Assembly: GCA_900660155.1 (NCBI GenBank)
Contig: CABFPE010000116.1
Span: 797,705-840,841, forward strand
From: Hofstenia miamia
Taxonomy: Eukaryota; Xenacoelomorpha; Acoela; Hofsteniidae
DNA length: 43,137 nt
Direction: 5' to 3'
This document shows positions 32,610 through 42,697 of this stretch, one piece after another. The position numbers and the translations under genes are program-made. The notes beneath the pieces are model-generated. The model did not search any database, had not been told where the DNA came from, and saw only the letters and a list, made by a program, of their open reading frames with translations. The first letter of the stretch is position 1, and each line of letters starts with the position of its first letter.

Positions 32610-33470
32610 TTGTACATGGGGTCACCTGGTTTCACTTAGGACTGTTCAGAGATATTTACAGCGAATGCATCTTAATGGTCACAAGGCAGCGGGGAAACCA
32701 ATTTTATCGGACACCCAAAGAAAAGCGCGCCTAAAATGGTGTAAGGACCATTCAAAAAACTCTCCAGGAGATTGGAATAAAGTATGCTTCTCCGACGAAA
32801 CTATCATTGATTTATCTGCAAGGAAGGTACAGTATGTACGAAGACCACCTGGAAGCTTTTTACGGTACGATCCGAGATATTTAGCGAGGTATACCCCAAG
32901 AGGTGCGTCTTCAAAAATAATGATTTGGGGGTGTATTTGGTCTTCAGGGCACCGTGTCATGGTTCGCGTTAATGGTAACATGGAAAGTACCCAATATGGA
33001 GATATTCTAAGAGATTATGTGGCACCCAACATGGAAGACGGATTTTTATTTCAACAGGATAATGCGCCATGCCACACTTCCAATCTATCCCTTGAAAACA
33101 TGGAAAAACTGGGAATTGCCCTACTCCCCGATTGGCCCGCCCGCTCTCCTGACTTAAATATTATAGAAAACCTATGGAAACAGCTTAAAGACCGTATCCA
33201 GTACGCTACAGTTCAGAATTTGGACGAACTCTATGATCTGGTCGAATCACATTTTTACTCGATTCCAGACGAAAATATAAAAAAACTGTATTCCTCTATC
33301 CCCGCAAGACTACAAACTGTCATCAAAGCGAGGGGGTACCCCACAAAGTACTGAACTTTATTTATTTCATCGTTTGACTGTTTGTTTTGCGTTATTCAAT
33401 ACAATATTTGGCATATGTTTACTCGTTTTCTAGTAAAATCGTACTGTCCCATTTTCAATGTCGTGAACTG
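32610..33470 (+). mobile_element. 5'-truncated Tc1 element inserted in the CACTA copy
   Basis: The right end TCGTGAACTG|TA (33461-33472) looks like a Tc1 terminus (reverse complement CAGTTCACGACATTGAAAAT). No matching left terminus exists; the element starts abruptly inside the transposase sequence, next to the CACTA coding remnant. The left part of the element, with its first DNA-binding helices, is lost. Confidence 0.6.
32617..33354 (+). pseudogene. Tc1-like transposase (D-35-E by count), N-terminally truncated
   Basis: The frame is open to TGA 33352-33354. It begins within the second helix-turn-helix (GHLVSLRTVQRYLQRMHLNG) and keeps the whole catalytic domain: DWNKVCFSDET, then MIWGCIWSSG, FQQDNAPCHTSN and RSPDLNIIENLWKQL. 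I count 35 residues between the second Asp and the Glu, against the usual 34. The tail IPARLQTVIKARGYPTKY is typical. All three catalytic residues are present, but the first DNA-binding domain is missing, as is a start codon of its own (ATG 32587 lies in the neighbouring sequence), so it is probably inactive. Confidence 0.85.
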
Positions 33471-33480
33471 TATGTTTTAG

Positions 33481-34487
33481 GAAACGTCCAGCATCCCCAA
33501 TACACCTCTTCGAATGACGCAAGCTGAATGCTACAAGGTAGAATGTTATTTGTAATATTGTTATAAATATTTCAGCAGTTACATAGACAAGTGGACCATT
33601 AGCATATATTATGTTAACTTCTTATTTAATTGGCTCACAAGCAATTCTTCCTTAAATGATGACTATAAAAGAGAACATTATGCTTTGAAAGCTGAATTTA
33701 ATGAGTTACAGGCAGCTCATAATTCTCTGCTGCAAGAGCATGCAAACTGTGAATCTGCTGGTATTATATTTGCATAAAATTTTATCCACTGATTACTTTT
33801 AGCGAAAACTTTTGAAAAATTTCGAATGCTAGTTGATTCAATGCATCCACCTTCTGATATAAGACAGCGCGAATTCTTGGAATCTCCTCTCATTCACAAC
33901 CATTTGAGATATGGTAGTGGATCTCAGATGGGCTACGTTTTTTGTGAATTTACTTGTATTCGTCATTTTGTCCGTAGTTGAGTTGTTATTTATAGAATTG
34001 TAAGTATTTTTTCTAGACTCAGCAGCTTCATAAAGATTTTGATGTCTTTATTCATCGCAATGATTATTTTTCTATTTTCCAATATGAAAAGCTCACACCA
34101 AGTGCAGCTGCTCGTCTTACTACATATGGGATTTTCAAAGGTAACTATTTTTAGCCGTTTACAGAAATATCATTCATTCAGCTTTGATGTCTTAATTGGT
34201 TTTATCATTAATTTTTTAGCCAAGTGCTTCAGCAATGCAGCATTAATGGGAAGCCGTCAAAAGGCCATCCTTTAGAGAGTGCTCGCCCAGGACTATTTAC
34301 AGATGGTGTAAATGCTATCAAAGGTTACCTAGGAAAGTTAACTTCAATGTTTTAAAATTTTGTTTAGCTTTTGCTTGTGAATTTGCCATGAAGCATGGCA
34401 AACAGATGCAAATGGCAAACGTGAATGCTGCGATCAGCAATGTTCTCAATGAAGAACGTTTATTGTTTAGGAACTCCCGTGAGTAAG
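33481..34487 (+). pseudogene. Multi-exon BEN-domain-like gene
   Basis: Exon-like blocks follow each other at short intervals. They are 33481-33537 (TTTTAG|GAA to AAG|GTAGAA), about 33640-33761 (KREHYALKAEFNELQAAHNS, a coiled coil), about 33804-33932 (AKTFEKFRMLVDSMHPPSDI), 34018-34139 (QYEKLTPSAAARLTTYGIFK), about 34218-34323 (CSINGKPSKGHPLESARPGL, then FTDGVNAIK) and about 34368-34487 (MANVNAAISNVLNEERLLF, stop). The order coiled coil, then GK-rich turn, Leu, and V-N-A-I helix resembles BEN domains, which bind DNA or chromatin proteins and occur in transcription factors and some mobile elements. One junction (34139 to 34218) is out of phase by one base, so it may be decayed or the boundary misjudged. 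The first block follows the Tc1 end directly; earlier exons may be lost. Confidence 0.45.
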
Positions 34488-35574
34488 CAATAACAATTTT
34501 TTTGTCATTCATTTGATTTTAGAAAGCGTTTTTTCTACATAGTTGGATAAAGGGTTGTTCATCGTATTTAAAACTATTTCAGTTTTGTTTAGATTGGAGT
34601 ATTTTGCATTGTTTACATCGGTCATATTTATTTTGCATTTGATTATTTTTATTAGGAATTATTGCATAGTTTTCTTATTTAAATTGGAGGATGTTGAATG
34701 ATATTATGCACGCAAATAATACTACATATTATTATTGTATTGAATTGATTTGTTATAGGCGTCATTCCGACTGTTTAAAGATGATATTCTGGCTGTTTTA
34801 ACAGGTTAGTTTGCCTTTGCTAATGGCTGCGTTTAGAATCTCACTCTAGCACCCAAAAACTCGCAATAGTCATCATTATGTGCAATTTAGCAATAGGTAA
34901 CACTTTAGTTATATTGAAAATTGCTAAATGATATTGTTCAACATCCATTCCAATTTCCAAATAAACTGCACATTTTTCTATTTAGCTGAATTTTCTTACA
35001 ATGCATTTTAGTTATTTTTTGGCATTTTTTTCTAATTCTTGTAAAAATATATTCCATTGTTCTACTTTTCGTGAAAACATGTTTCGAGAGCTGGATTTCA
35101 TGTGATGTATTGCTGTTATTTTGCAATTGTTTTGTACATGCAATAGTAATTGTCGTACACTACAATTTAAAAAACTTTGCTGGTCATTTGATGTGTCTTT
35201 TGCATGTCTAATGAATTTCAAATCCTTCGAATTTTTGACATCATGCCATCAAATGTTTAACATATGAATATTTAAATATTATTGTATGTCTAATACAGGT
35301 ATTTACATGCCATTTGTGATTGTCGCGTAAATCAATGTATAACATATAGAATTTGGAGAACATTACTTTAATTGGTTTTATATACGTACTATTTTTGATA
35401 CATGATGTAGAAACTGTCGACATTCTTTAAACTTGGTTAAAACACTGATATTAATTGGAATTATTCATTGCAATCAAAGACTACAAAAATCGATTGTAAA
35501 ACTGAATAATTATTTAGTTTAAATTTGAAAATTGATAAATGTTAATGTACGGTGTTTACTTAGTTAATTGACAA
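34488..35574. other. Noncoding spacer
   Basis: AT-rich. Short minus-strand frames (34938-35423) have no recognisable motif. Confidence 0.35.
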
Positions 35575-35575
35575 G

Positions 35576-36704
35576 CATTCGCTCACAAAGCAGACATGTA
35601 TCACGAAGTGTCAACTTGGAGAATTCTGATACTGATTCGTTGTATGGTTGTTCTGAACATTATGCATGTTATGATTCAGATAGTAGTTGGTGCCCCGGTA
35701 TGGTTTTGTTGTAAATTTATTAAGTAGTTAAATAATTCTTCCGAAAAGGATGTAATTTTAATAGTGATTTAAATATTGATTACATTTACTCTCTTTTATA
35801 CCATGCATTGGTATAATTTGACTACTGGTGAAAAATTTCTTCGAAATCAAATTTGTTTTACCAATAAAAGTAACTTACTATCGAGAGAACATATTTAGCG
35901 TATTTTATAGTTTCAGGCATTAATAACTATATTTATGTTTAGAACCGATACATGAGGAAATATCACTCAAGTTTTAAACGATTGGTATGCAAAATATAAC
36001 ATTACACTGGTTACACTCTTAAAAATTCCGAAATAACCAATGGAATTTTGTTTGAGGATATAAAGATTCAATTTTATTTAAAGTTTGTTTGCATGAGCAC
36101 TCCTTCCAAATGTTATTTTAAACAACTTAAGTCTTATAAAGGGTATTTTGGGTGTGATTATTGCATTCAAAAGGGAGTTTACATTGGTAAAATAACATAT
36201 CCTGAAGTGAATGCTCAATTGAGAACTAATGAGATGTTTCGCGATAACTTATATTGTTTGCATCGAATTGGTATTAGGGTTTTTCACGAGTGTCATATTT
36301 TGTCGATTTGGGATTGTCCAATTGACTATATGCATGTTGTATGCCTTGGTATTACACGAAAACTTCTTTTTTATTCGACTGAGAAAAGCGGACGTTATCA
36401 CCAATCTCGAATAATAAAAAAAATTTCTGAAACACTTTTGTTATGTGAATCGCAGTTACCAGGGTTTTTTAATCCGCGAACACGTTCTTTAAATGAGCTT
36501 CATTATTTCAAAACAACGGAATTTCGGACAATTTTGCTCTATGTTGGCGTCATTGTGTTTAAGTCTTGGCGAACCGCTTTTTATGAACATTTTTTGTTAT
36601 TATGTGTTGCTATTCGAATTTTAGTAAAACCTAGTAATCAAAGCTTACTAAACTATGCGCATAAACTATTAATTAAGTTTATTGCAGATGGAAAACAGTT
36701 ATAA
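35576..36704 (+). pseudogene. CACTA/EnSpm-type transposase, fragment (copy 2)
   Basis: An exon-like block ending at donor G|GTATGG (35697) encodes an acidic Ser/Asp stretch, DSLYGCSEHYACYDSDSSWC, typical of the N terminus of these proteins. The main block (36042-36704) reads FKQLKSYKGYFGCDYC, WDCPIDYMHVVCLGITRKLL, PRTRSLNELHYFKTTEFRTI and LLYVGVIVFKS, then NYAHKLLIKFIADGK. The known EnSpm order (APARxxIK...GYxGCxxC...FPLDYMHLVCLG...PRSLxExxxWKATExRxFLLY) is preserved. The part with the first catalytic Asp (DGLPL) was not found between 35700 and 36040. The copy lacks the C-terminal domain that copy 1 retains. Confidence 0.7.
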
Positions 36705-36715
36705 GAACTAAAATT

Positions 36716-36922
36716 TTGTATTTACGTTGTTCATTAACTAGCACATTTGGTACACTGCGTCGAAAAGCATGGGTCCTTGATTTTTTAGCTGCTTTGATTT
36801 TGAAAATTTCATGTCCACAATTAAAAGAAATATCCGCAGTCCAAAAATTGTCCCAGGAAACGATAGACAGTTGTCGTAGTCAATTTCGTTGGCACTTTAA
36901 TTTAACATCTTTATTTTAAAAA
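36716..36922 (+). pseudogene. Unrecognised open segment after CACTA copy 2
   Basis: An open frame contains STFGTLRRKAWVLDFLAALI, then KEISAVQKLSQETIDSCRSQ, ending at TAA near 36919. It looks protein-like but I recognise no family. It could be the front of the gene at 36924-37991, since it lies directly upstream on the same strand and in a different frame, or a tail of the transposase. Confidence 0.35.
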
Positions 36923-36923
36923 G

Positions 36924-37034
36924 ATGCCTTTCCAAGCGAGTAAACTCTTTATACTCTTAGTAGCACTGACTCTGTTTCAAGAGAACTCTTCTAGCTTAGA
37001 CGCTTTCCCAGGAGCGACCCAGAAAGGCAAATAA
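36924..37034 (+). CDS. Short ORF with signal-peptide-like start
   Basis: ATG 36924 opens 36 codons: a basic start, a hydrophobic core FILLVALTLF, then a polar stretch ending GATQKGK and TAA. It overlaps the next ORF in another frame (36991-37857). It may be a secreted-protein leader, or one frame of a decayed longer gene continuing into the next ORF. Confidence 0.35.
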   Translation: MPFQASKLFILLVALTLFQENSSSLDAFPGATQKGK

Positions 37035-37857
37035 GCAGAAAGACAGTTTGAAGAACAGTGGTAGCGACTTAGATGAGCTTGGCATTGATTACAATTGCAT
37101 ACGAGAATGGTTTTCCGTACTACAGTCCGGAATGGACACGCAAGTAGGATGGAAAGTTCGAAAAGCTCTTGCAGAAATGACCCATAAGTGTATGAAAGGA
37201 CGGTCCCATTTATACTACATGGGTGTGAAGACAGGAGAAAATTCTGGTTTAGCTGTTGGTACTACATCTAATTATGTAGGTACTGAGTATGTTATGCCGC
37301 TTAATTTCCTTAAGTTATTCACATCAACTCAATTTTTGCAAAATCATCCAAATGTAGTGCAGGGCTTCATTCACCTTGAAACCCTCTCTGGAAATTCCAT
37401 ACCGATGTTTGAGATTGCCGAATTCATTTTTTATGGTCTTGAATACTTAGAGAGATTTTATACATCAACTGGAATGCACACTCTTCAAAGGACTAATATC
37501 CCCGAAGGTGGGTATGTTGATGCTGCAGCTTCTTGCGGTAACTACCATCGTGACTCAGCCGATATACTAAACAGGCGAAGCGATGCTGCTAACCGAATGA
37601 TTCTCATTCCTAACAGTCATCATTGCCCTCGAGAATTATCCAAGCATGCTCCGGTAAGTGTTCTATTTGTTGAACAGGTAGAATTGCCACTGGAAGGTGG
37701 ATCCAACATAAAATTTTATGTTGTTAAGGGCGGCGCTGTTTACGGTTCAGGCGAATTAAGGAGAACTTTCATGTATGATATACATCCAGATCATATAGTT
37801 GTAGAAGGATCTTTGTATGAACGTACTATTGGTCACTACAAGGAAGTAACTTTGTAA
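36991..37857 (+). CDS. Unrecognised intronless ORF, G+C-richer than surroundings
   Basis: The frame is open from the codon after TAG 36988-36990 to TAA 37855-37857, about 288 codons. The first ATG is well inside, at the codon of SGMDTQVGW. The protein has mixed soluble character with Trp, Tyr and Cys spread along it (EWFSVLQSGMDTQVGWKV, THKCMKGRSHLYYMGVK, AASCGNYHRDSADILNRR). There is no membrane segment and no domain I recognise. In the 60-base samples I counted, G+C is 45% at 37201, 37% at 37321 and 55% at 37501, against 27% at 38041. It is intronless, follows a degraded transposase and continues in another frame after its stop (next entry). An acquired gene, including an old viral copy or a transposon cargo gene, is possible but unproven; no assignment is made. 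Confidence 0.6.
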
Positions 37858-37991
37858 ATAATCCTCTGGCTCAATTGAGAAATCGAGTCATGAAAAAAGA
37901 TCAGGATTTTGAACTAAAGGATTTTGAATTTAGTGATGTCAAGTCAATGCCGTCGACTGCACTTACTCGAGATGGTAATATCATTCAATAA
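37851..37991 (+). pseudogene. Frame-shifted continuation of the preceding ORF
   Basis: Around the stop of the preceding ORF, a frame shifted by one base is open for 46 codons (NPLAQLRNRVMKKD, FELKDFEFSDVKSM) to TAA 37989-37991. The style matches the preceding ORF and there is no splice site between them, so a one-base indel in a once longer gene is the simplest explanation. AATAAA overlaps the stop (37987-37992). Confidence 0.5.
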
Positions 37992-38345
37992 AATTGCAGG
38001 ATGATGGAACTATGTTAGGTTCGCATTTAACTTCAATTTTAGGTTGTAGAAGAATATTTACTTGTTTTATTTGGCCTTGTGTGTAATATATATATTTCCT
38101 ATATAATCATTTGTTGAGCACGTAGCAGTTTAAAATAATTATCTTAGATGATAATTGGAGTATATATTTTAGGCAGCCATTACCTCCGAAAAGATGATAT
38201 GCTCATATACTCCTGCAAATCGAGTGAAATTGTAATTTTTTGTGTATCTGACCTTTCTGAAGATACTTTTCTAATGTGTGCTTCAGACATTAAGTGCTAT
38301 TTCCTTCTTTTTAATATCGATTCCTTTAAGGCAGATGTTTATTTG
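37992..38345. other. Noncoding spacer, possible exon debris
   Basis: An acceptor-like TTGCAG at about 38000 and an open frame from 38148 (SHYLRKDDMLIYSCKSSEIV) exist, but neither has a recognisable family or matching donor. Confidence 0.3.
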
Positions 38346-38645
38346 CAGGCCTGTCAACAGTTACGAACAATTTCCGCGGAAATATTTTCAATGTTGAATG
38401 ATGCACATGCGAGCACACTGAAGGCGCGTGAGCTAATTTAGGGGTATGGAGCCCAGCCCCCAGGAAAAAATTTGAGAATTTAAGATTAATTTGCCTAAAA
38501 TATTTAAATTATAACATTTTTCAAATTTGTTGAAAAAATATGACCCGACCCCACCCCCTGTTTTTATTACATATTTTTACAAATCTCGGGACCCATCCAA
38601 AATTTCACCAAAACCGTGAATTTCCGCGGAAAATCGACAGGCCTG
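38346..38645. mobile_element. hAT-like MITE, 300 bp
   Basis: The ends CAGGCCTGTC (38346-) and GACAGGCCTG (-38645) are inverted repeats. Inside each end is a TTTCCGCGGAAA palindrome (about 38367 and 38620). The flanks share ATTTG on both sides but not a clean 8-bp duplication. No coding sequence. Confidence 0.6.
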
Positions 38646-39151
38646 AATTTGTGTTTTATTTAGATATTCTTTTGTTTTGAACTGATTTGCATTTGATCAA
38701 GTTATACATGTTATACGACATTAAATTTATATGGACATTTCCTCCACTACATGTATTGTTTCGTTGTGACAATTTTGGCCTTTATTTATATTATCTAATA
38801 TTTCACTGTCTGGAATATTGTAATGAGAAATTAGATTATGTTATGTTATACATGTTGGATTGTCTGCTGTTTTATATTTTATGCATTGATATAAACAACT
38901 TTTCAACAAATTATAAACTTGTAATGTACTCTTAGATGTATTGCATTGTAGAATTTCCTGAAAAGGAAAAATGTGATTTTATTCGATAATCATGGATGAT
39001 AGGTCGGCGACTATGAAGATAGCCACGCAAGAATCTAATGCATCATCGACGCAGTAGGAGTGATCCTTGTGACGATTAGGAGACTTATGCTTGTTTGCTC
39101 TGCAAAGCCAGTATACATTTTTATTTAAATTTTTTAATAATTTTGCAATAG

Positions 39152-40445
39152 GTACAGAACATGAAGCTAGAAGGAAAGCCAAATTAGCTGAAAATGAAAG
39201 CAACATTGAAAGTTCTGCAGAATTTTCACGGAGTTCTATCAAACGCAGATGGAAACCCAGTAGTGCCTTCATCGAGTCTATTGAAACTGTAAGCCTTATT
39301 TAAATATTCGTTGCTATTAATTTAGAGTAACCATGTCCAAAGTAACCGATGTGCCCTCAAAATTTGGCAAGGGATTCTCAAGTATGAATCTTATTAATAG
39401 TATTAAATTAATTTGCATTCCTAGACTACCACCATAAATAACCACGATGAAGATAGCGATCCTGATGTTTTTCATAAAAAGCTAATATCCTTAACTTAAT
39501 TTTTCAAATTTATTTAGTATCAAGAGGAACCTCTACCACCGTTTCCAACCCCACTTAGTTCATCAATGTCGAACACATTTATTCAATCTACTCCGCAACA
39601 AAATGAGAACATGCAGTTGAATAAAATAATGACTGAAATGTCTAAAGTTAATTGTAGGATTTGCAATCAATTTGTTCTATTCTCTAATTTAGATAAATTG
39701 AACTCGATGTGGAGAGAAATTGTGAAAATTCAGAAACCAATGCGTGATTCTTGAACATATTTCGTCTACTCCAACATTTTCAAGAGAATCGTCTATTGCT
39801 GAAAATACAATTAGAAATTTACTTCCTCTGAAGACTGTGCGTGATATCGAAAACATTGAAGGCCTTTTAAAAGATTGAAAATCAAGAATATTTGGTAATC
39901 TGAATCATTAGTTTTACAATTTATAAAAATCGCTAGTAGCATCAAAAATTAATTTTAGTGAATTTTTAAGAAAATCAGTTGCTCTTAATAGTGCAAGTTC
40001 ACTGACAATATGTTAAATCACTAAAAAAACAAATACGTTCTACTCTTATTTATTTAACCAGTTTTTAGGAAAATGGATTTTAAGTATATTGCGATTTCTG
40101 TAATCTGACTTTACATTTAATTAGAAACCCATATACATTGTATTTCACGCAGGGAAAAACTAGCGATTTGTACAATTATTTTGCTTTTCTATTTTTATAA
40201 TTTTGAACTCCATAATTGATATTAATTTTGTTGAATAGTTATACAATTTTTAGACTAAATTTTGCTCCGTTATTGGTGGTGCAAGTTGCTAGGAGGCTGT
40301 TAAAAGAGTCATGCAGAAACTTATTTCAGATGGACTTGATCGAAATTTGAATCATACACGAAAAAATTACATATATGTCACGTTCTTTGATGCCGGGAGT
40401 AAGATCAATAGTTTTGATATACATGCTCTATCACCAACTATTTAA
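39152..40445 (+). pseudogene. DUF4806-type gene, decayed (copy 2)
   Basis: Exon 39152-39288 (acceptor GCAATAG, donor ACT|GTAAGC) gives EHEARRKAKLAENESNIESS, then KRRWKPSSAF, the equivalent of exon 29351-29626 in position, content and incoming phase. The next block starts at 39518 (TATTTAG) with YQEEPLPPFPTPLSSSMSN and a coiled coil. After a frameshift near 39750 it continues with IRNLLPLKTVRDIENIEGLL and a stop (about 39877), matching LLPxxTxxDIxxxExxL. A further piece at about 40259-40360 reads SVIGGASC, stop, EAVKRVMQKLISDGL, matching the GGxxxxxxVxxIL core of DUF4806. It is therefore a more complete but broken copy. Confidence 0.55.
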
Positions 40446-42550
40446 GGCTTAGATCAATAATGGCTAAAAGACTTCAAATCCATAAAATATGCGGCAGTGA
40501 TGTCTATGGGATTAATTTTATCAAGCTGGAGGCAATTGAGTCTTACAATTTGTACGGACTTCAATCCCAAATAAGGACATTAAAGTCCATAGCATATGTT
40601 TTACATAATGTCATGTATTCAAGAACAATAAATTTTAGGCAATATCTGGAAAGTGTAATGTGGGTGATTTATCATTGCTAGGGTAAGAACACTAACAGAT
40701 GTGAGCAAGTTAAAAAGTCCAACATTAGAGTCTTTGCATTAATAAGACTAAAATATTTTTAGTTTATACATTTCCTTGATCAAGTCAAGTACACGTCATC
40801 GTTATGAAGGTCTATTTTGGTTGTGGGCATAATATAATGGTGATTATATATAGAATATAAATGCAATATATATATATATACTTTGGTTGCAATATTCATT
40901 TTCTAACATTTTAGTTGGCAACTGTTTGATCTAGTAAAGTACGTGTTAAAAGATTAACAATAGTAAACAATACCAAGAAGTCATACTGTATTGTACTGTG
41001 TTTTTTAGAAAATTTGGGATAGACGCAAAGTGTAAAGATGCGTAGAATGCCCTTTGTATTTCTTCACTGTAAATTTGGAAAACAGGGCAAAACAAATTTA
41101 TTCCTCACTAACATATTTAGCAACAGATAGCAACAACAGGTGAAAATGACCATTAAATATTTTTTGTTTGCTTCTTCATTCATTCAGCAAAAACAGTAGC
41201 AAATATATATTCCTTCAATTTTTGACATTCTTATTGAGTTTGTGGAAATTTTGATCTTTTTGATAACTTGAAACATCAGATATAAATTTTTTCTCAATAA
41301 TTAATCTTGCGAGTAAACATGTGGCCATTCATTTTTTAAAAGGTGCATTGATATAGATCTTAACCACAAAGATGAAATTAAATGTGATGTTTGAAAAGCT
41401 TCAAAAAATTAAAAGGCCAAGAAGCTCATATTATTCTTGTTTTGTGTTATTCTGACAAGAATTAAAAGTAACGATTAATAGAAGTGCAGAAGGATTTAAC
41501 AGATTCAAGAACATTCCCCATTTCATTTTGTGATGTTAACAATCAAAGAATTATTTCCTCAAGTCCCAGCAGTGAATACGTTCTATTCCTATCAAAGAAA
41601 TGTTTAAAAGTCTTCAAATACTGTGTACATACCAATTGAAATTACTAAAAATCTTCCATTCATTTTGTCAGGTTGTAAAATTGGTTTAATTCGAAAAAAA
41701 CAAAATGAATAAATACAATTATTTTAAAATAGAAAATATTCTTTTATAGTTAAAGTACAGGTATTATAAAATTAAACCCTGCCGCTATTCGAATCTATTG
41801 TAAAAGAAATATTTGAAAATAGATTATTTTATTAGGCCATGAAAAAATATTTTAAGACATCTAATGCTGCCAACATTCCCAAATTGTTCTTATGATATTT
41901 AATGCTAACATATACATTTGGAATTAGATGTTATGTTTCAATAACCATTGAAAAGATGCAATAATAATCAAAAAAATTAAAGTCCAAATTGAACTAAATG
42001 TAAATGAAAATTTCACAAATATGCAGAACCCTTCACTTGTGTATTTTTAAAAATAAAAGATGTGCTGAATACAGCTTAGGTTAGTATTGCTTAGTACTAA
42101 TTTAGTTGCATGTAGCATTTAATCATCAATTATATACTTGTATTAATGCAGTTTGCATAATGCCAATGCATATTCTTACTGTGTTTGCTATATGGTGTCC
42201 AGGTAAGATTTTTTAAATTTCTATTTAATATTTTATATGTGTAGAGTAAAATTTACTCATAATTGCACGTTATTAGAATCCAATTGCAGAGAGTAAATTG
42301 ATCAGTTCTTTTAATACTTAATCTTTTACTTTTAATTTATGAATAAATCATTAATAAGTTCAAAATCACATGAGTTGTGGGAATTATCATACAATGTAAA
42401 AAAATTCATAATGTAATGTTTTGTTTTGAAATCAAATGCATTGGTTTATCTACTTAAAAACATATCTTATCAGCATTGCAATACATCAGCGAAGGGTGTT
42501 GGACATCAAAGGAATTGAGTTTGAGAAGTCGAAATGCATGAATATTTCAG
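40446..42550. other. Noncoding stretch
   Basis: No gene is supported. The ORF at 40460-40681 has no recognisable motif. ATG 42149 or 42155 opens a short hydrophobic stretch (HILTVFAIWC) ending at a donor-like CAG|GTAAGA (about 42202), which could be a first exon. A short TA run lies at about 40867-40880. Confidence 0.3.
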
Positions 42551-42697
42551 TCAAATGTACGCATCCCGTACCCAGAGAGGACGTTAAACAATAAAGTTAA
42601 AAAGAGGCAACAATGTGCACTTTGTACGTGTGGTAGCAGTAATCATCCTGATTGGCAGTTTGTCTTCGTCTGTGGTGAAAAGACGGCGAAACAGTAG
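42551..42697 (+). CDS. Possible Cys-rich terminal exon
   Basis: After an acceptor ATATTTCAG (42549-42550), a frame of 48 codons ends at TAG 42695-42697. It contains KKRQQCALCTCGSSNHPDWQ and FVFVCGEKTAKQ. The C-x-x-C-x-C arrangement preceded by basic residues recalls the small zinc-binding tail of piggyBac-type transposases, but spacing and the missing final Cys/His pairs do not fit well. G+C is higher than nearby. It could be a real exon or a transposon remnant. Confidence 0.35.
   Translation, partial: SNVRIPYPERTLNNKVKKRQQCALCTCGSSNHPDWQFVFVCGEKTAKQ

Noticed and set aside
36991..37991. Calling this ORF an endogenous viral gene
   Set aside because: G+C and lack of introns are compatible with that, but I recognise no viral family motif, so it is left unassigned.
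40460..40681. 73-codon plus-strand ORF
   Set aside because: No recognisable motif or splice context and no similarity to the neighbouring DUF4806-type remnant.
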